Shown here piece by piece: positions 11,761 to 22,700 of a DNA stretch of 64,000 bases. The position numbers and the translations under genes were made by a program. Source of the DNA: Isoetes taiwanensis (Eukaryota > Streptophyta > Lycopodiopsida > Isoetales > Isoetaceae); contig JAJEKV010000031.1 of the NCBI GenBank assembly GCA_021234155.1, positions 7,266,748 to 7,330,747 of the forward strand, given 5' to 3'. The notes under the pieces were generated by a model. The model was given only the letters and a program-made list of their open reading frames with translations. It did no database searches and was not told the origin of the DNA. Positions within the stretch are counted from its first letter, which is position 1. Each line of letters opens with the position of its first letter.

Positions 11761-11904
11761 GGGCTCACTAATATCGCTCATTTGTTTTCTCTTGCAGAAC
11801 ATAGATCATGGTAATTGGACTCTGAGCCCTCTTGCAATTGAAGCATGACCATCTGAAAGTATAGTGTTGGAGCTCTCAGGAAGATATGGAGTTAAAGCTT
11901 TCAA

Positions 11905-12015
11905 TACTCTGATGTCGCTGAGAGCATGAGTATTCTATGACATCAGGCTTGCTGGTGGAATACTCAAGCTTTATGACATCAGCTTTGCTGGTAGAATACT
12001 CGAGCTCTCAGGGGC
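11905..12015 (+). repeat. About 50-bp tandem repeat (GAATACTC...ATGACATCAGCTTTGCTGGT)
   Basis: A phrase containing TATGACATCAGGCTTGCTGG followed by a GAATACTC-type segment is repeated twice with small changes. It lies just 5' of the T-arm-like motif at 12074. Confidence 0.6.
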
Positions 12016-12073
12016 ATCAGAGGCATCCTTGAGCGAGCAAATCCAGGTAAGTGGAGAGTATTGGATTCCAGTT

Positions 12074-12088
12074 GGGGTTCGATTTCCC
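12074..12088 (+). repeat. tRNA T-arm-like motif (possible SINE remnant, copy 3)
   Basis: GGGGTTCGATTTCCC is followed by AAGCTCCC. The T-stem has one mismatch. It is similar to copies 1 and 2. Confidence 0.4.
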
Positions 12089-12099
12089 AAGCTCCCTTC

Positions 12100-12897
12100 A
12101 TCTTGGAAAGTTCAGTTTGTTCTAGCGTATGTTTGATGTGATGTATGCTTGTTGGGAGAAGGTAACCATTGGATTGGGGCTTTTTAAATGCCCCCCATAA
12201 ATTGGATCAACATGGAGTTGTTTGACCCCATCTTGACGTGGAACAAACAAACCACATAGATGCTTGAGGAATATTTTGCAGGATGTCCCATCCAGTGGCA
12301 ACGAAAAATCAAAACACACCCCATGATAACACAAAAAGAATAATACTTTTCCGAGGAGCAAAACCTTTGGAGATGATTATGTATTACAATTCGATGATGG
12401 AACTTTAGGACACCCCAAAGAGGAATGCACCAGGTGCAGTAGCTAACCAAGTTGCTTTAGTTGCTTTCTGTTTTGATTTTTTTTTTTTCAAAAAGGCTCC
12501 CATTTGTTCAAAACGTACACCCATATGCATTCATTTTCATTTTCTTTTAAATTTGAGAACTATTTTTCATACGGTTGGTATCTCTGGTTTTAGGTTTTCA
12601 CATATGAGGCCAAAATATTCTGGACTTCAAAGGTTCAGATTCACCTATAAAGCAGGTTCACCCATAAAGGGAACTTTTGCAAGAAAAAATGAGATCGATT
12701 TATGCACACATACCCCGATGTTCTTTTCCGATCTAGAGAAAGTTTGACTTCAAGTTGACGCTATGTAAACTAGACTGCCATTAAGCTCCATGCATCATCT
12801 TGATATTTGGAGATGGAGCTCACCTACATTCTGAAATTCACGAGATCTTGGAAATGAAAACCAATCCCTCTGATATTTGTTCTAACTAATCCATTAC
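12100..12897. other. Downstream flank of the FMN hydrolase/riboflavin kinase gene
   Basis: This stretch probably holds the 3' UTR of the minus-strand gene that ends at 12898. No other gene or repeat was recognised. Confidence 0.4.
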
Positions 12898-15374
12898 CTA
12901 ATCTGAGGGCTCTGTGCAACTAAAGAACTTGTCCGATTGGTATGCTGAAAATGGGGGAACATCTAGTGCTGCCTTTGCAATACGTGCATCCTCATGGATT
13001 CTTGAAATTAATTCGTCTAATGAAGAAAAGTCAGCCTGCAAAACCATATCCTTAGAATTAAGAACGTAAACAAAATTGTCGAAATTTTATCACCTCTGGT
13101 CGTATATAGCCCACTATGATGACTCTTAGCTCCTCTCCATAGAAATCCTCCGGAAACTCGTGCAACAACCATGGTTCCTGCTCAGATATTTTATTACAAT
13201 TGGATGCAAACCAGCAAGGGCATTCCATGCACATTGTAGTCATATCTGATTCTAATTAATTTCAACTTGAGATCATGGTGCAAAGCATCAGAGCATACAG
13301 CGCATTCTATTTGCTGAGCTAAACAGAGAAGCAGAATCAAAGTATAGGATTCGAGACTTCGGAAAGATGTTAAGGCTCGTGCATAAGTCTTCTTTTAAAA
13401 ACAACTCCTATTCTAGCACATGCATTCTTGCAAAGTAATAGACATCACTTGAACTATGCACACACCACTGTTTTCTCGGTGTTCCCAAAATATGGGTTCC
13501 AGCCAATGCTTGTTACCATCTTGAAAACCCCTCTATTTGGAAGTCCAGCCCAACCCATATAAACACCACAAACTGACCGAGCCAGTTGGCTTGAGAATGC
13601 TGAGGATGGAAGATTAGCTGTATTGTACACAGAGTTTATCATTATAAGAGATGGATAAAACCATCTTGTGAAATCAGTATTATAACTCTTACATTCTACA
13701 TACCAGTTGGAATTCCAAGCATCTTAGATCCTCGGCCAAATCCTTTGATAACAGGTCCGTAAATGTACCATGGATCAACTGGCAGCACATTTTCCACCCC
13801 TGCAGATTGTTAGGTTTATCAGTAAAAGCTAATCTATGACAAAATTACTAAATGCTGCTTACAACAACAAATAGATGACAGAAGATCGTTTTCTTTGACT
13901 TAATCAAGAAAAACTGATGCACAACCTTCAAATGGGAACTCCAGATCTATGGCTATATACAACAATGATAATAAAAATATAAGTCAGATAACATTTATCT
14001 CCTTCAACTCTAGCAAGAGGCACAGTAATGAAATTGACGCACAATCTTCAAATGGAGGAAGATCCCAAATCTCTGGCCTTAGATCGAGCAAAGAACTCAG
14101 AATACAATCTGCTGCAGCATACAGATGACGCATAGCCTTGCCAGGAAGTGAAGGTACCGCAACTACTTTCATACCAGCTGCCTTCCCTGCCAGCACCCCA
14201 GTTCTACACTTCATAAGTTAGACATTTTCCACACATAACATAGCAGCTGGCTTTGAGAAAGACACAATTAACAATGGATAAACCATAAACCCATCTATAA
14301 ATAATACTTTCAACATTGAAGGATTAAGTTACAAAACTATGTCAGTCACTTTATTCCTACACTTAGCATAGGCAAGAGGAACCTCCAACTTATACATCAA
14401 CTCCTAAACATGGTAACAATGAAGAACTTACGGGGAATCTTCAATGAGCAAGCAACTGTGGGGACTTGCATTTAACTGTTTGGCAGCTTCCAATAATCTG
14501 TTTTAGCAAAAAAGCAACATGCGCACACAAGGAAAAAGAAAATTAGAGACCATAAAGATAAGCCGAATGCTATTCGAAAAGCTTACATGTCTGGAGAAGG
14601 ATTTGTATGCATTACATCATCTGCAGAAATGATAGCCTTAAAAAAGCCCAACCAGTCTGAAACATCCACAAAGCATATTATCAGTCGAATCATGCTACTC
14701 AAAATGAATGAACCGTTAAATCTTTAATGAAGCAAAAACTTGGAAGAAGAGAACTGACCAGGATGGTAAGAAAGTTTTGTCATAATGTTCTTTTTGGGAC
14801 AGTTGGAAGTGAGTGCTGTTGGGATTTGATGAGTTGCCAAATGCTGCAACAATCTTTTAGCACCTGGAAGGGCTTTCGCCAAGCACCATCTGTGGCGATA
14901 AGTACAAAGAATGATGCTACTTGAAAACAATGAAAAAGATAGAAATGCATGGAATACTAGGTCTTTTCACCTTGTATCAAGCACCAACTCGGTTTCTAAA
15001 AGAAACTTTTCTGCAGTACATGGTAAAGCATATTCCTTAACAGTAGCAGTAGCTGCTTCCAATGGACGCTTCCCTACGCGTTTATCAAACCCCCTTCCAT
15101 CCCAATGTCTGCCATATTTCAGAATGACTTCTCTGCATGCCTCTTCCGCAGCAGATTCTAAGGAGCAATAAGGTTGTGCCAATTGAAGAAAAACGGAATA
15201 CATAACGTATAGTTTAACAGCATGCATACAATTGAGTTTCTTTGCCGGACTCTAACCTGTATCTAGTAAAGTGCCATCCAGATCCAAAATGACACGAGAT
15301 ATAGTGGAGGCGTGACGAGCCATAGACATCCGGTATGGAAGCAGAGCCAAGAGCGAGGGCACCATCAGGGACAT
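12898..15374 (-). CDS. FHY: Bifunctional FMN hydrolase/riboflavin kinase, 10 exons
   Basis: Exons: 15374-15257, 15157-14971, 14889-14759, 14656-14587, 14497-14432, 14203-14043, 13799-13704, 13617-13466, 13177-13094 and 13035-12898. All junctions are GT-AG and the joined frame is open for 401 codons (400 aa). The N-terminal HAD phosphatase has ILDLDGTLLDT (motif I, Asp31/Asp33), ALTSN (motif II, Ser130) and LLIEDSP (motif IV, Asp189). The C-terminal flavokinase has [20 protein letters not shown] (about 259-278), SIGWNPYF and EPWLLHEFPEDFYGEELR. The order, length and residues match plant FMN/FHY, which hydrolyses FMN and phosphorylates riboflavin. Oddity: the usual motif III lysine (GKPSPD) reads TNPSPD, giving Asn164, so hydrolase activity may be reduced while the kinase motifs look intact. 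The start at 15374 adds about 15 residues before a second Met; either could be used. Confidence 0.95.
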
Positions 15375-17070
15375 GGCCCTGTAAAACTTTCAGGATTTCT
15401 CCTGTTCAAACAACAAAACAACATATGGGAGAATTATGAAAAAGGCCAATTGGTGGCTATGGATCCTTGACCACAATGTAGGTACCATTTTCATATTGGT
15501 CATGATTCACTTAAGTACTGGGTGAAAATGAAGTGTTTTTCACCACTACGCATCCTCTACATCTGACTTCTAGTCAATTCAATCTTTGGGAGATACGATG
15601 GGCCCTTATTAGACGCAATGATCCTAGGCCCCGCAATGATCATCCGAGATTCTTTGAAGACAAAGTTCTTTGTCGGGCTTGTGGATTTGATCATGAGGCA
15701 TCGTAAAGGCATAGGCAGCACTTCCATGACCTCGTCTTACGACCACCCCAACACACACCTTTAGAGTGTATAATGCCCTTTGCTACTTCACTTATGAACA
15801 ATCAATCCGATGCATTTCAGGTTATGTGACATTCTGCCGGCGCTTCCAATAGCGCCTCGCCACGTGGCATTGATTCTAACCCTGAATGTAAAGTAAAAAT
15901 TTCTTCGCAGCTCTGTTTCTTTTGCGTTTCTCTGCGGCCTTCTCCGGCAATGATTTTGCAGACTGATCTTGGCATTCCAGCGAACAATCCTCCTATTCCG
16001 GTGATTCTACAGGGCAGGTGAGCAAGGTAGATCATTTTAAAGAACTTTTTGTTGCCACAGAATATCACATAACCTGTTTCCACGTTACAAAAATGTCTGG
16101 TAAACAGACATTCTTGTATACATAATGTGCGCTTGTTTTTAGATGGATGAAACAAGTATATGATGTGCTAATTGACGAGATTGAAACTTTTAGATTAGAA
16201 ACTAAACAGCATATTCAATAAAACTAACTACATATGCCAAAGGGAGGAGACTGTTTTTGGAGACCAAGCGATATACACAATAAGAAGGGTTGAATGCACA
16301 AAAATTTCTTATAGCCCAGCAATGCTGCGCTTCGTTTCTATTATATTAGATTTATAAAAAAGAGTTTGAGCTGAACAGGCTTTCGTCTACATAGGTTCCC
16401 AACTTATGCCCAGCAATGCTGGGCACTATTACTAGTAGTTCTAGAATGTTCTAGATGCTTATAGATAAGCACATCATTCAAAAAATAGAAAGTTTTTTTG
16501 AAAGAATAAAAAAGGCAAAGTAGAATGTTCCAGGTACTCAGATACTCACGAGCAAGCAGCTCAGTTTAAAAATAGAAAGCTTTTGAAATTTTACAAACAA
16601 CCAAAATAGAATGTTTTAGGATGTACTATATATATGTTTACATCAGGCTCACGTTTGCTTATATAAGTTGTGATCCTGACCATCGAAGGCCTAGATGGGC
16701 CGCCCAGATTGCTTGATGGAGATTGACATATTTGCGGCGATCTAGACCGTTAGTTAAACTGAGGTGGATAATCCTATGGTTCACATTTATTTCCATCTTG
16801 ATCATCGATCTGGTAGATATACCATGTAGCGCAATCTTGGCCATTGATCAGGATCAAGATCCTACAGTTCACATTTCATGCTCGAAAGTTTTTATATTGT
16901 TGGGGGGGTTTGAACCCTAACCATTCACTACAAGAGAAATGGGGTATTAGAGTTAGTTTTAGAGTCAGAGCTTAGTTATAAACTTAAACTAAACAAAGGA
17001 AAAAAAAAAAAACCTTAAAACTCACATTACGGCTAACACTACATCTGACTCTATGTTCTGTCTTTTAAAC
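15375..17070. other. Upstream flank and gene-free stretch
   Basis: This stretch contains the presumed promoter of the FMN hydrolase/riboflavin kinase gene. Farther out is AT-rich sequence with a GGGGTTTGAACCC B-box-like palindrome near 16903-16917. A 112-codon minus-strand ORF at 15817-16155 has no recognisable domain. Confidence 0.4.
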
Positions 17071-17440
17071 ATCAGAATTTGCGTCAGCATTTAGAATCAG
17101 AATTAGGGTCCGGCTTTACATCAGAACTAGAATTAGAATTTGATTTGGAATTTGCGTTAAAATTAGACTCATAATTAGAGTCAAAATCCCTATCAGAATT
17201 TGCATCAAAATTCGCGTCAAAATTAGAATCAAAATTTGCGTCAAACTTAGACCCAGAATTAGAGTCAAAATTTGTGATAGAATTTGCATCAAAATTCGTG
17301 TCAAATTTTGCATCAAAATTAGGGTCAGAATTAGAATCAGAATTTGAGTCAAAATAGTTAGAATTGCGTCGAAATTAAAGTCAAAATTGAGTTGATTTTG
17401 TGTCAGACTTAGAGTCAGGTTTTGCATCAGAATTTAGGGC
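17071..17440. repeat. 12-bp degenerate minisatellite (TCAGAATTAGAG-like), about 30 units
   Basis: Units such as GTCAAAATTAGA, ATCAAAATTTGC and GTCAGAATTAGA follow one another with a 12-bp step for about 370 bp. On the minus strand they stay open and give a low-complexity Ile/Leu/Thr/Gln repeat of 103 codons, which I read as non-genic. Confidence 0.85.
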
Positions 17441-17539
17441 AGCCCAAGCATCATAAAAAAGTCAGTGTTATTTCGTCAAAAATGGGTTCCCACTTGCACC
17501 ATTTCTTTTTTATATTGTAGCAGAAGGATTATCACAATT

Positions 17540-18010
17540 GCTTTTAGCAACAATCTAAGATAGGGTTGGAGGATTGCAGAAGATCGATTGGCTCACAACA
17601 AATATGTGGACGATATATTTTTGTTTCTAGAAGCTTCAGAAGATAACCTCCTTAATGTTAAACAGTTGCTCGACTCGTACTCTATAGCTTCAAGTTGTTT
17701 CCTTAACTAGAGCAAATGTGCAGTAATTTGGGCGCTAGATGAGTTTGTTCCGGCTCGTGTCACTTCCTTCCCGTGAAATATAATGCCAGTTGGTTCGTCC
17801 TCGTGATTGTTGGGTATTCTAGTTGGAGTGTGCACATCATCCTCCAAGATATCGAACAAGATTCGTTTTAATCTGGACAAACATTTAAGATGGTGGAGAG
17901 TTTGTAAGCTTTTGCCAAAAGGAAAGTGGTAGACAAATCAATACTAAGTAGCACTCATATTTACGTGGCGTCTGTGCTATTAGCTCCTGAATCAAAGTTA
18001 GAGGACTTGT
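17540..18010 (+). pseudogene. LINE (non-LTR) reverse transcriptase fragment
   Basis: With frameshifts and stops, the + strand reads KYVDDIFLFLEASEDNL, then KQLLDSYSIASSCFLN, a stop, SKCAVIW, and farther on VGVCTSSSKISNKIRFNLD. These are the YVDD catalytic box of a plant L1-type reverse transcriptase and the conserved segments after it (the S-K-C and YLG-x-x-x-G regions). Both flanks are non-LINE, so this is a short internal relic that cannot be expressed. Confidence 0.7.
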
Positions 18011-20362
18011 AAAACAAGGTGCTGCGCACGGAGGGTTGCCCTCCATGGCCTGAGGGTGAAATGGCTTAAATCATACTTCAATTTCATGTTTTCACAATCA
18101 ATCAAAACTGTTACTTCAATTTGATACCATGACATTATGAAGATTGGCCCTTAAATACATGCTTGTTATAGTAAATGGTCAACTGAGCCACTTAGAGGTA
18201 TGTTTGTTCTGGTACCTAATGAGATGGGTTTACCATGGGCCTTGTATGTTGTATATCCCCATTGTATGTATGATTTATCCAGATGTCCCTTTTAATAATA
18301 TCCTGACTTTGAATTCTCAATGCGCCCTAATGCATGTTTGTTCCATGATGCAAACTTTTCAGGAGAACTTGTAGTGCTTGGTATGCTTCGGATGCTTGTG
18401 TTACCCTCTCCCTTGCACTTTGTGTTCTCTTGAAAGTGCAATTTGATAGCTTTGCATGCCCCAAACCGAGTTTTTTGTCCTCTCCCTAATGATGCTATTC
18501 AAGTTTTTTTAGTTGACATCGTGTTCACCTCATGCCCTCTCTCCTCTCGTGTTGAAAAGTCTTTAGTCCTGTTTCATTGGGAAACTCAAGCCTTAAACAC
18601 CAGCCTCTGTTCATCAATTTTCATTATTTTGGGCCGCTGTAATAAGTTATCACCTATTACACTTTATTATCACCTTTTGAGTTAATATTTTTTCTAAAGG
18701 TCTTATATTTTTCCTATAGGTCTTTAAGCCATTAGTATACTTTTATCATCACTAAAGGGATATATATCTTCCATAATGTTTTTCCCTTTACATATCTTGT
18801 ATAGACCTTTGGTTCTTGGACTATTTCCTTATACTTGCCTTTATTGCAAGGATATGCATCAAGTTATACACTTTATTTTGCTTTCATCATGTACAACATT
18901 TGATTAAAATAATAATAATAATAAATAAATAGATAAATAAATAAATAAAATAAAATAAAATAAAAAATCAATAGCATGCGCAACACTCTCAAACTCATAT
19001 CTGTACTCAGCTGCCACGGTTAAAAGGGCAATAGCTCCGCCAGCGCTAAATTCTTGTAGATATAAAAAGATTCACAAGATGAGTGATGAACGATATTTTG
19101 AACAATAATCTCCAAATAAGGGAAATCCTCGATAGTGAGTGCCCTTTAAGTTAAGACGAGGACAAAAATAACTACTGGAGTACAAGGCGTAAACACCCTT
19201 GATTCGAGTAGCCTTTCGTTTCCTGGAGTTTTAAGGCCCATCTTTAAATACTAGCGATGTAGAATGATTAAGATGCAAAGAGGTAACTTAAGAGGGTACA
19301 ACAAGGTCCAATGCAACCGAATGAAACTATCCAGAGCCTAGATATGCAATGCCTAAACCTTCAAGGTTCTCTAGGAAAATAACACGTGCCAGATCAACAT
19401 GTCTGTGACCGCACACACTTAAGAAAGAGCCCAGGAAGTTTTCTTCCGGTTTTCTATTATTTTGAACTGTTAGATTTCACAATTAAGGATGTAAACACAT
19501 GAAATTATCCACATCATGTGATCCTCAGGTTAGGCAAACCTGCCAATCAACATGGCTATCCTATTTGTCTGAGCAATTGGTTATTGTTTCCAAAAAGACA
19601 ATAAAGAGAAACAAATTAACAATGTTACACCAGATTACTGAGCCACAAATAGTGGCTTGGAGAGAGAAGTACCATCCAAAAGAATATGGCTTTGTCAGAA
19701 CTAGAGTTCCCATTCCTAAGTTGGGGTACTAGCATATGCAGATCCTCAGCAAGGATCCCCTGATTTGCATCAATGCTACTCACTCACCATAAATGACCTT
19801 TACATCTTGACAAGATGTCACACTGAATCACATAACTGTCAATGAGGTTAAGAAATTAGAGGCATTTTGGGTTATCCCTCTCCTTCTTTCCATCCCCGAA
19901 GAATAGGAGCAACCATTATTTTAGCTTGGTCTATGGCAAATAGAGTGCTACAGATTATGGGAAGTCAAGTATTTACTTGTTTCTAGTCCAGCTCCATTCT
20001 GTAGAAGAACTTTGCTGAATCCTCGTTCTCAAAAGATGTATTTCCTCTCGCACAACTCATGAATACTCTAATTTTATTCTTGTCGGGCTGCATGTAATAT
20101 TGTAATATCATGCATCATTCTAGAGTAATAGGTGTTGTTGATTCTAAATGGAGAATATTGATCATAAACAAGTGTCTTCAGCAGCTGTGTTGCATTGGCA
20201 ACAATCAGACCAGCTACAACCTTCTGCTGCTCCTCCACTCCATGAACTGAAAACATGTGGCCACTGATCTGTTTTTGCTAAATACAGACCTGCTTGGAAG
20301 AAATTGCAGCGCATGTTTGCATCAATCCATATGTGAGACATGGATACCTGGACATTTTGATT
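18011..20362. other. Gene-free stretch between the LINE relic and the PPR pseudogene
   Basis: Mostly AT-rich unique sequence with a microsatellite at 18906-18967. A 77-codon + strand ORF at 19499-19732 (ending near KYHPKEYGFVRTRVPIPKLGY) reads like part of a protein, but I do not recognise it. The missing 3' exons of the nucleotide-sugar transporter pseudogene were looked for here and not found. Confidence 0.4.
18906..18967. repeat. AT-rich microsatellite (AAT)n/(AAAT)n/(AAAAT)n
   Basis: A run of AAT units passes into AAAT and then AAAAT units with one GATA interruption. Confidence 0.9.
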
Positions 20363-22114
20363 TCACTCCTGTATCCCTATTTCACAATAGATGTTTAACA
20401 TTAGCACATAGCCAGCCAAAGACACCCCCGAGTCTAGGCGGGCAATTTCATCAAAGCACTTCCTCCCTAGGTTGAGATTCCCATGTAGCTTACAAGCATT
20501 AAAAGCGAGACATCCATGCCATGATATCCATTTGAAGGGTAGCCCGAGCAGATTTTCTGCAGCCTCCATACAACACTGCACGTCCCAAAAGATCAATCAT
20601 ACTAGTAAAATGGGCCACCATTGGCGTGATGCCATGATTTTCTCTCATATTCTTGAAATACCAAAGACCTTCCTTCATTAGGCCAACGGGACTGCATGCA
20701 ATAAGGGCACTTGCATATGAGGCCTCATCCGGTTTTGTGGCTTCCTCTTGCATCTTATGAAAACATCCTAGTGCCGGTGAGGCCTTCTCCATGTTGGGCA
20801 TATCCCGCAATCATTGCGTTCCATGATACAACATTTTGTTTTGACAGATTGTAAAAGCTTTGCATCCCTCCTCCGGACTCCCACATTTAGCATACATATC
20901 AACCAAATAAGCACTCCCAACAACAACATCTCGATTCAAGCCCATAATTTATGACCTCAATATGCATGACCCTCCCCTGCTCTATTCTTCTTAGATCAGC
21001 ACATGCCTGCAAGACACTTGGATATGTTACTGCATTTGGTCTTATGCCTTCTTCTTGCATCTTGTGAAATGATTCCAAGGCGCGAAGATTTTCTCCTTGC
21101 AAAGTGTATCCAGTAATTATAGCATTCCATGATGAAACATTTGGTTTGATGCCTTCATGTTGCATCTTCTCAAAACAATCAAGAGCAAGAGAATATTCTC
21201 CATGCTGAATGTACCCAGATATCATTGCATTCCATGACACGATGGTCCGACTTGACAACCTAAATAAAACATTGCAGGCCTCCCCTAGATATCCAGATTT
21301 TGCATACATACTAATAAGACTGCTTTCCAAAAAGAAATCTAACTCCATTTCATTTTCTAAAAGTTTTTCGTGTATGAATCTGCCGTATTCTATTGCACTG
21401 ATGCTGGCACATGCTTTTAAAATACCTGAGAAAGTAATTTCATCTGCATTTGTATCGTCCTTTTGCATCTTCAAAACATTTTTTTGTCCATTTTGGGCAT
21501 ATCCTACGATCATTGCATTCCAGGCCACCACATTTCTAGTGTGTAGAACATCGAATACTTTAATGGCCTCTTCTAAGTTCCCACATTTGGAGTACATGTC
21601 AACAAGTGTACTTCTTAGAACAACTTCTGGCTGAAGCTCAACCGTAATGACCTGGTTATGGACATATCTTCCTTGTTGAAGGTCCTTTGTCATCGTGCAT
21701 GCTTTAAGGATAGCGATGTAGATGTATTTGTCACCTTTAATTCCTAAATGCTGCACCCTGTGGTACAACTGGAATACAAATCCATCTTGCCCTACCTTAG
21801 CATGTGCTGAAATAACTGCAGCCCATGTATGCTTAGTTGGCCTAATAATTCCTTTAAACACATCATTCACTTCACAGAGATTACCAAAATATGCAAAAAA
21901 CCTAATAAGATGATCTCCCAATACAGAAATTGCATCGAGTCCATTAAGGAGCATGAGAGACTGCACTCTCCTGCCATGTGTGAGATCCTTTCATTTTTCA
22001 CAGTCTTGTATAAGGCAATATATATAGTTCCTATTGACAGGTATACCTTGCTTGTCCATCACCTCTGCAGCCTCCAGTCCTTCATCCAGTAATCTAATCA
22101 AATCTTCAGTAAAC
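20363..22114 (-). pseudogene. PPR protein pseudogene (PLS class, E domain)
   Basis: The longest open piece (21966-20899) holds about eight pentatricopeptide motifs, with typical phrases VDMYSKCGNLEEA, NVVAWNAMIVGYAQNG and SSWNAIITGY. PPR proteins of this class bind organelle RNA, often for C-to-U editing. Frame continues upstream through a TGA at 21993-21991, at a position where Trp is expected, to about 22114. Downstream, at least two or three frameshifts move the reading through 20810-20499 (MQEEATKPDEASYASAL, FTSMIDLLGRA) to 20596-20363 (E-domain-like ISWHGCLAFNACKLHGNL, VLMLNIYCEIG). The N-terminus is missing, and no DYW domain is visible beyond the stop. It abuts the 3' side of a nucleotide-sugar transporter exon in the same orientation, so it may have arrived by insertion or rearrangement. 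Confidence 0.85.
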
Positions 22115-22366
22115 TATTACCATAATCAAGACAAAGTCTAGTTCTGCATTTCAGTAAGATGACATCTTCTTTTGTTTGTTTATTTTTTAAGCTTTAAATG
22201 CAATGGAACGGCAAGTTTCACCTCACTAGTTACACAAACTAGTATCAGTAGAAATGGCAGAGATAAGACAGCATTGTAGAACATCAGTTCTGTTGATTTC
22301 ATCCCGTCTTGCGCATCTGACTTCTCAACCAAAACTAAATAGGCAGTCTGCATTTTCGTAACCAGG

Positions 22367-22370
22367 TTAG
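22367..22370. repeat. Target-site duplication TTAG (left)
   Basis: TTAG directly precedes the left inverted end at 22371 and matches TTAG at 29949-29952 after the right end. Confidence 0.8.
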
Positions 22371-22399
22371 GGGTCTAAGTTAGATATTGGGGTACAAAA
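22371..22399 (+). repeat. Left terminal inverted repeat (29 bp)
   Basis: Begins GGGTCTAAGTTAGATATTGG. It is a perfect inverted match to 29920-29948. Confidence 0.95.
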
Positions 22400-22700
22400 G
22401 CACCCGTCCGGACGCTCTGCTTTTCGTGCTTGATCTGCTGTGCTTGGGGGTGCTTGGAGAGCGGGAACACGATGATCCGTTTTTAGCAAATTGCTTCCGG
22501 ATCGATGACATGACTGCTCCGAAAATCAAATTCGGTTCCGAAATGATCTGGCGCGGTCTGTTTTGAGATGGCGGGGTCTGTTTCTTGAATTCTTTTGTGG
22601 CGGGAATGATCATTCAGCTTGTACCTCTGAAACGAACTGTTCTTTGTAGATCACGGTTTTCTCTGACTTTGCAAAATTCTCTCAGACATCACGATCCTCA

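Noticed and set aside
15817-16155. 112-codon minus-strand ORF upstream of the riboflavin kinase gene
   Set aside because: No motif and no evidence of splicing to the gene.
20074-20256. 60-codon minus-strand ORF as a DYW-domain or transporter 3' exon
   Set aside because: It lacks the HxE and CxxC features of a DYW domain and the glycine-rich helices of the transporter.
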